Assembly (NCBI GenBank): GCA_963764565.1
Contig: CAVXTD010000002.1
Coordinates: 186,001-250,000 of the forward strand
Length of the DNA stretch: 64,000 nucleotides
Origin: DATBLE01 sp963764565
GTDB taxonomy: Bacteria > Actinomycetota > Thermoleophilia > Gaiellales > Gaiellaceae
Reading direction: 5' to 3'
The translations under genes were made by a program, and so were the position numbers. Of the stretch, positions 60,281-64,000 are shown in pieces; the stretch's first letter is position 1, and every line of letters starts with the position of its first letter. A model generated the notes under the pieces. The model was given only the letters and a program-made list of their open reading frames with translations, was not told the origin of the DNA and did no database searches.

Positions 60281-61698
60281 CCGAGCACGCGGTCCGTAAT
60301 CGCAGCGGGCCAGGCGGAAAGGAAGAGAAGGATTCCGACGAGCGGAACGAGGATGACCAGCTCACCCGGCCGCAGGTCGAGCGCGCTCTCGGACACGGAC
60401 GGCCCCGGCCGCCCGTGCAGCACCGCGGAGATCATCCGCAGCACGTACATCGCCGCGAGCACGATCGCGGCCGCGCCGATCGCTGCGTAGAGCCATCCTT
60501 GCCGGAAGACTCCCGCCAGGATCGCGAACTCGCCCGCAAAGGCCGTCGACCCGGGCACGGCGAGCGCGATCACGCCCGTCGCGATCAGCACCGTCGCCAG
60601 CGCCGGCCGCCCGCGTGCGAGACCGCCGAGCAGGTCGAACTGCCCCGTCGCCGCCCGCCGCTCGATCCCGCCGGCGAGCAGGAACAGGATCGCCGAGATC
60701 AGCCCGTGGTTGACCATCTGGAGAACGGCGCCGTCGACTCCGAGGTCGTTGGTCGCGAACAGGCCGAGCGTGATCAGACCGAGTTGGGCCATCGACGAGT
60801 ACGCGATCACGCCGCGGATGTCGGGCGCACGGAAGGCGAGCAGCGAGCCGTAGACGAGCCCGATCGTCGCGAGCACGAGGATCGGCGTGCGGAAGTCGTG
60901 CACGGGCGCCGGGAAGAGCGAGAAGCAGATCCGCAGGAACCCGAACACCGCCGCCTTCGACACCACGCCCGAGAGGACGGCCGAGACCTCCGCCGGCGAC
61001 TCGCGATAGGCGTCCGGCAGCCAGCCGTGGAACGGGAAGAGCGGCGCCTTGACGACGAAGGCGGCCGCGAAGCCCAGGAAGATCCAGTTGCTCGCCAGCG
61101 TCCCGCCGTCGATCATCGAGAACGTCCCCGCCTGGAGCCCGTAGACGATCACCGCCGCGAGCATCAGCAGCGAGCCGACCATCGTGTAGATGACGAACTT
61201 GATCGTCGCCTGTAGCCGTCCCGGCCCGCCCCACGCGCCGACGAGCACGTAGAGCGGGATCAGCATCGCCTCCCAGAAGACGTAGAAGAGGAGGAGGTCC
61301 TGCGAGGTGAAGACGCCGACGATCGCTCCGGTGAGGAACAGCATCAGCCCGTAATAGGCACGCGGCCGGTCGCGGCCGGCCCACATGCCGTAGGCGATCG
61401 CGGCCGCCATCACCACGACGGCGAGGCCGACGAGCCAGACAGTGAACCCCTCGAACATGCCGACGTGGTAGGAGACGCCGAGATCCTTGAACCAGGTCAG
61501 GCGGGTCGACTCCTGCAGGCCGCCGTGGACGAAGTCGAAGCGGGCGAGCGCCTCGATCCAGAAACCGATCTCGAAGAGCGAGAGCAGCAGGGCAGTCGGC
61601 GCGATCCACACGCGCGGCATCGGCACGAGCCAGAGCAGCAGCGCCCCGCCGAGCGGCAGGAGGATCAGGACGTCGGTGATCCAGCCGTGCGCGTTCAT
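60277..61698 (-). CDS. nuoM: NADH-quinone oxidoreductase subunit M
   Basis: The 473-residue subunit has FYVFWEAMLIPLYVLVGAWG with the key Glu, QATIKFVIYTMVGSLLMLAA, KAPLFPFHGWLPDAYRESPA, VLSGVVSKAAVFGFLRI and GVIAYSSMAQLGLITLG. I chose ATG 61698 (MNAHGWITDVLILLPLGGAL) as the start over an extension to 61782. The gene is intact. It is separated from nuoL by 253 bases holding an inverted REP pair, unlike the tight nuoKL and nuoMN junctions. Confidence 0.97.
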   Translation of the reverse strand: MNAHGWITDVLILLPLGGALLLWLVPMPRVWIAPTALLLSLFEIGFWIEALARFDFVHGGLQESTRLTWFKDLGVSYHVGMFEGFTVWLVGLAVVVMAAAIAYGMWAGRDRPRAYYGLMLFLTGAIVGVFTSQDLLLFYVFWEAMLIPLYVLVGAWGGPGRLQATIKFVIYTMVGSLLMLAAVIVYGLQAGTFSMIDGGTLASNWIFLGFAAAFVVKAPLFPFHGWLPDAYRESPAEVSAVLSGVVSKAAVFGFLRICFSLFPAPVHDFRTPILVLATIGLVYGSLLAFRAPDIRGVIAYSSMAQLGLITLGLFATNDLGVDGAVLQMVNHGLISAILFLLAGGIERRAATGQFDLLGGLARGRPALATVLIATGVIALAVPGSTAFAGEFAILAGVFRQGWLYAAIGAAAIVLAAMYVLRMISAVLHGRPGPSVSESALDLRPGELVILVPLVGILLFLSAWPAAITDRVLG

Positions 61699-61720
61699 CG
61701 AGACCCAACCCCCCCACGCT

Positions 61721-61929
61721 CGGCCGTGTCCCAGGGACAGTCCCTCGAACGCGTCGTCCACAGGTCGTGAGCCGCTTGGCAATGCGGAGAAGGGACATCA
61801 GCGGGCGCCGGCTGTGGAAAATCGTCTATGGGCGTGTCGTCGCATCCACTCGGCTTGCGTAAGCCGTTCGCGGCCAGATCACACGGCCGCGCGGGCCATG
61901 GCCGAGGGACTGTCCCTCGGACACGGCCG
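61721..61929. repeat. Inverted REP pair between nuoL and nuoM
   Basis: A 27-base sequence at 61721-61747 recurs inverted at 61903-61929 with one mismatch. Each contains the palindrome GGGACAGTCCC or its complement; the right copy has perfect GAGGGAC-T-GTCCCTC. The 155 bases between them show no gene. The layout is that of a REP doublet (BIME-like) or a small non-autonomous element. Confidence 0.8.
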
Positions 61930-61951
61930 GTATGGGAATAGGCGAAGAAGG

Positions 61952-63833
61952 TCATTTCACGACCACGAAGACGAGGACGAGGACGGCCAGGCCCGCGGCC
62001 AGCGCGAACACGTACGTGCGCACGAGGCCCGTCTGGAGATTGCGCACGCGCCCGCCGGCCCAGCGGGCAAGTCCGCTGACGCCGGCGATCGAGCCGCCGA
62101 CGAGCGGACCCTCGACGACAAGACTCAGCGTCCGCGAGAGCCCGACCGCCGGCCAGTAGAAGAGGCCGTTGTACAGCTCGTCGAAGTAGAACTTCCGCTC
62201 GAGCACGCGCGACGGCCTCGGCGCCGGCATGCGCCGCGCAGAGTAGATCCACCAGGCGAGGCCGATCCCGCCCGCGCCGAGGACGACCGCCAGGATGCTC
62301 GAAATAGCCTCCTGCCAACCGGTCGCCTCGACCAGCGGCCGCGCGACCGGATCGAGGAAGTTCGATACGGCCGTCCACCGGTCGGCGAACTGGATCCAGC
62401 CGCCGACCGCCGCGAGCACCGTCAGCGCCGCCACCGACAGCCCCATCGACCACTGCGCGGTCCGGTCGCCGTGCGCGTGCGGCGGATGCTCCTGCACGTA
62501 GGCCGACTGCTCGCCGCCGAAGACGATGAACAGCATCCGGAAGGTGTAGAGACCGGTCAGGAACGTGCCCGCCATTCCCGCGGCGAACAGCACGTCGCCG
62601 TACCAGCCGCGGTCGAGCGCGGAGGCCAGGATCGAGTCCTTCGAGAAGAAGCCCGACAACGGCGGAATACCGGAGAGCGCCAGCCCGCCGACGAGCATCG
62701 CCCACCACGTCTTCGGCATCAGCCGCCCGAGACCGCCCATCTTGCGGATGTCCTGCTCGCCGCCGAGCGCGTGGATGACGATGCCCGCAGCGAGGAAGAG
62801 CAGCGCCTTGAAGAACGCATGCGTCAGCAGATGGAACATCGCGTTCGCGTACGCGCCGAGCCCGGCGGCGAGGAACATGTAGCCGATCTGCGACATCGTC
62901 GAGTAGGCGATCACCCGCTTGATGTCGGTCTGGACGAGCGCGATCAGGCCCGCCATCAGCAGCGTCGCCGCGCCCAGCCCGGCGGCCAGGTCCTGCACGC
63001 GGGGCGCCAGCTCGAACAGCGGGTGCGTGCGGACGATCAGGTAGACGCCCGCGGTGACCATCGTCGCGGCGTGAATCAGGGCGCTGACCGGCGTCGGGCC
63101 CTCCATCGCGTCCGGCAGCCAGGTCTGGAGCGGCAGCTGCGCCGACTTCGCGACCGCGCCGCCGAGCAGGCCGAGCGCGATCAGGTTCAGCGCCGTCGAG
63201 CTCAACCCGTGCGCCTTCGTGAACACGAGGCCGTACTCGAGCGTGCCCGTCTTCTGGATCAGGAGGAAGAAGGCGAGCGCCATCGTCGCATCGCCGAACG
63301 CGTTCATGATGAACGCCTTCTTGGCGGCGGCAACCGCACTCGGCCGGGCGTGGTGGAAGCCGATCAGCAGGTACGAGGAAAGGCCGACGAGGCCCCAGCC
63401 GACGAGCAGGAGCAGCAGGTTCCCGCCCTGCACGAGCATCAGCATCGAGAAGACGAAGAGCGACATGTACGCGAAGTAGCGGCGCTCCTCGTCGTCGCCG
63501 TCCATGTAGCCGATCGAGTAGAGGACGATCAGCGACCCGACTCCGGCGACGATCGAGCATCATGAACACCGAGAGCGGGTCGGTCAGGATCGACAGGCCG
63601 ACGCGGAAGTTGCCGGCCTGGAGCCACGTCCAGGCGGTCGAGACCTCGGCGCGGTGCTCCGGCTCGCGGCCGAGCATCGAGACGAACGTGACCACAGCGG
63701 CCGCGAACGAGCCGGCGGTCGTGAGCGTCGCGATCCAGCCGGCGGTGCGCCGCCGGATGGTCGTGCCGAGCACGGTGATCGCCAGCGCAGAGCCGAGCGG
63801 CAGGAACAGGCAGATCCAGGCGGCGGGGGTCAT
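61952..63833 (-). CDS. nuoL: NADH-quinone oxidoreductase subunit L, frameshifted
   Basis: About 627 residues. The N-terminus (TPAAWICLFLPLGSALAITV) continues to LTDPLSVFMML, then shifts near 63554. Deleting one base there gives MMLIVAGVGSLIVLYSIGYM and the intact remainder: YFAYMSLFVFSMLMLVQGGN, KSAQLPLQTWLPDAMEGPTP, HAATMVTAGVYLIVRTHPLF, TDIKRVIAYSTMSQIGYMFL, and the C-terminal lateral helix region. A lesion in nuoL alone of an otherwise intact nuo cluster suggests a sequence error. ATG 63833 overlaps the nuoK stop as ATGA. Confidence 0.95.
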
Positions 63834-64000
63834 CCGCGAAGGGTGGTGAGCTTGTCGACGTCGAGGGTGAGCTTCTTGCGCGCCATCGCCACGATCAGCC
63901 CGAGCCCGACGACGACCTCGGAGGCGGCGACCGCCATCACCGCGAGCGCGAAGATCTGCCCGTCGCCGCGGCCGAAATGTCGCGAGAAGGCGATCAGGGC
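63830..64000 (-). CDS. nuoK: NADH-quinone oxidoreductase subunit K, 3' part
   Basis: The C-terminal 56 residues are present, with the NuoK pattern GDGQIFALAVMAVAASEVVV and GLGLIVAMARKKLTLDVDKL. The conserved Glu in AASEVVVGLGL is part of the proton path. The gene runs off the window edge at its 5' side. Its TGA overlaps the nuoL ATG. Confidence 0.93.
   Translation of the reverse strand, partial: ALIAFSRHFGRGDGQIFALAVMAVAASEVVVGLGLIVAMARKKLTLDVDKLTTLRG

Noticed and set aside
1..64000. CRISPR arrays, rRNA genes, prophage or plasmid functions
   Set aside because: No regularly spaced direct repeats of CRISPR type, no rRNA sequence and no phage structural or replication genes were found on either strand.

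Overview
The window is very GC-rich (roughly 70 % by eye), with GTG, TTG and ATG starts and many 4-base stop/start overlaps. Its gene content suggests an actinobacterium, most likely of the class Thermoleophilia (Gaiellales/Solirubrobacterales type): complex I genes, a UbiA/MqnP-like quinone prenyltransferase, CcmABC cytochrome c maturation linked to hemA-hemC-hemD, DUF1385 and DUF1015 proteins, and secreted proteins built from Ig-like repeats. The lineage is inferred from gene content only.

Layout. 0.5-5.4 kb: a secreted SGNH hydrolase followed by five Ig-like plus five jelly-roll modules, broken by many single-base shifts. 5.4-6.8 kb: tRNA-Ser(GGA), a hicBA toxin-antitoxin pair and a membrane-anchored cytochrome c. 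6.8-12.9 kb: a coiled-coil protein divergent from a MoxR / DUF58 / VWA / secreted / VWA operon. 12.9-16.2 kb: menG-like methyltransferase, a UbiA-like membrane protein, two microproteins (one with an LPFTG sorting signal) and SpoIID. 16.3-21.8 kb: a probable exopolysaccharide operon (QxxRW glycosyltransferase, SDR epimerase, Ig5-NodB deacetylase, DPBB-like secreted protein). 21.9-27.5 kb: an SRPBCC/zinc-ribbon/adenylate cyclase, a USP-UbiB fusion and otsA. 27.5-36.1 kb: moaC, mogA, mqnP, ccmABCD, ccsA, hemA, hemC, hemD and a SAM hydrolase. 36.2-45.2 kb: tRNA-Phe, arginase, a vapC remnant, rarA, kynA, M20 peptidase, DUF1385, nicotinate phosphoribosyltransferase, a RAYT transposase and a nicotinamidase-like gene. 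45.2-58.8 kb: short FtsH, methylmalonyl-CoA epimerase, divergent YchF, EamA, YhaM, DUF1015, IMPase, an ABC system, Mrp, Ldh2-like, cupin, DUF1028 and UPF0173. 58.8-64 kb: nuoN, nuoM, nuoL and the 3' end of nuoK.

Three themes cut across the window. (1) Many transcription units have a TAnnnT -10 hexamer whose first base lies 12-14 bases before the start codon, the arrangement expected of leaderless mRNAs. (2) Three genes (adenylate cyclase, hemD, Ldh2-like) have no ATG/GTG/TTG start but begin at CTG inside a CTGA overlap with the upstream stop. (3) Single-base frameshifts occur in otherwise conserved genes (nuoL, otsA, spoIID, ccmD, cytochrome c and others), more consistent with uncorrected assembly errors than with real decay; they are densest in the repeat-rich SGNH gene.

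Repeats of note: an interspersed ~90-base twin-hairpin element in three intergenic sites (28.5, 30.3 and 36.3 kb); an inverted REP pair between nuoL and nuoM; and a RAYT gene flanked by its own REP palindromes. No CRISPR array, rRNA or prophage was seen.
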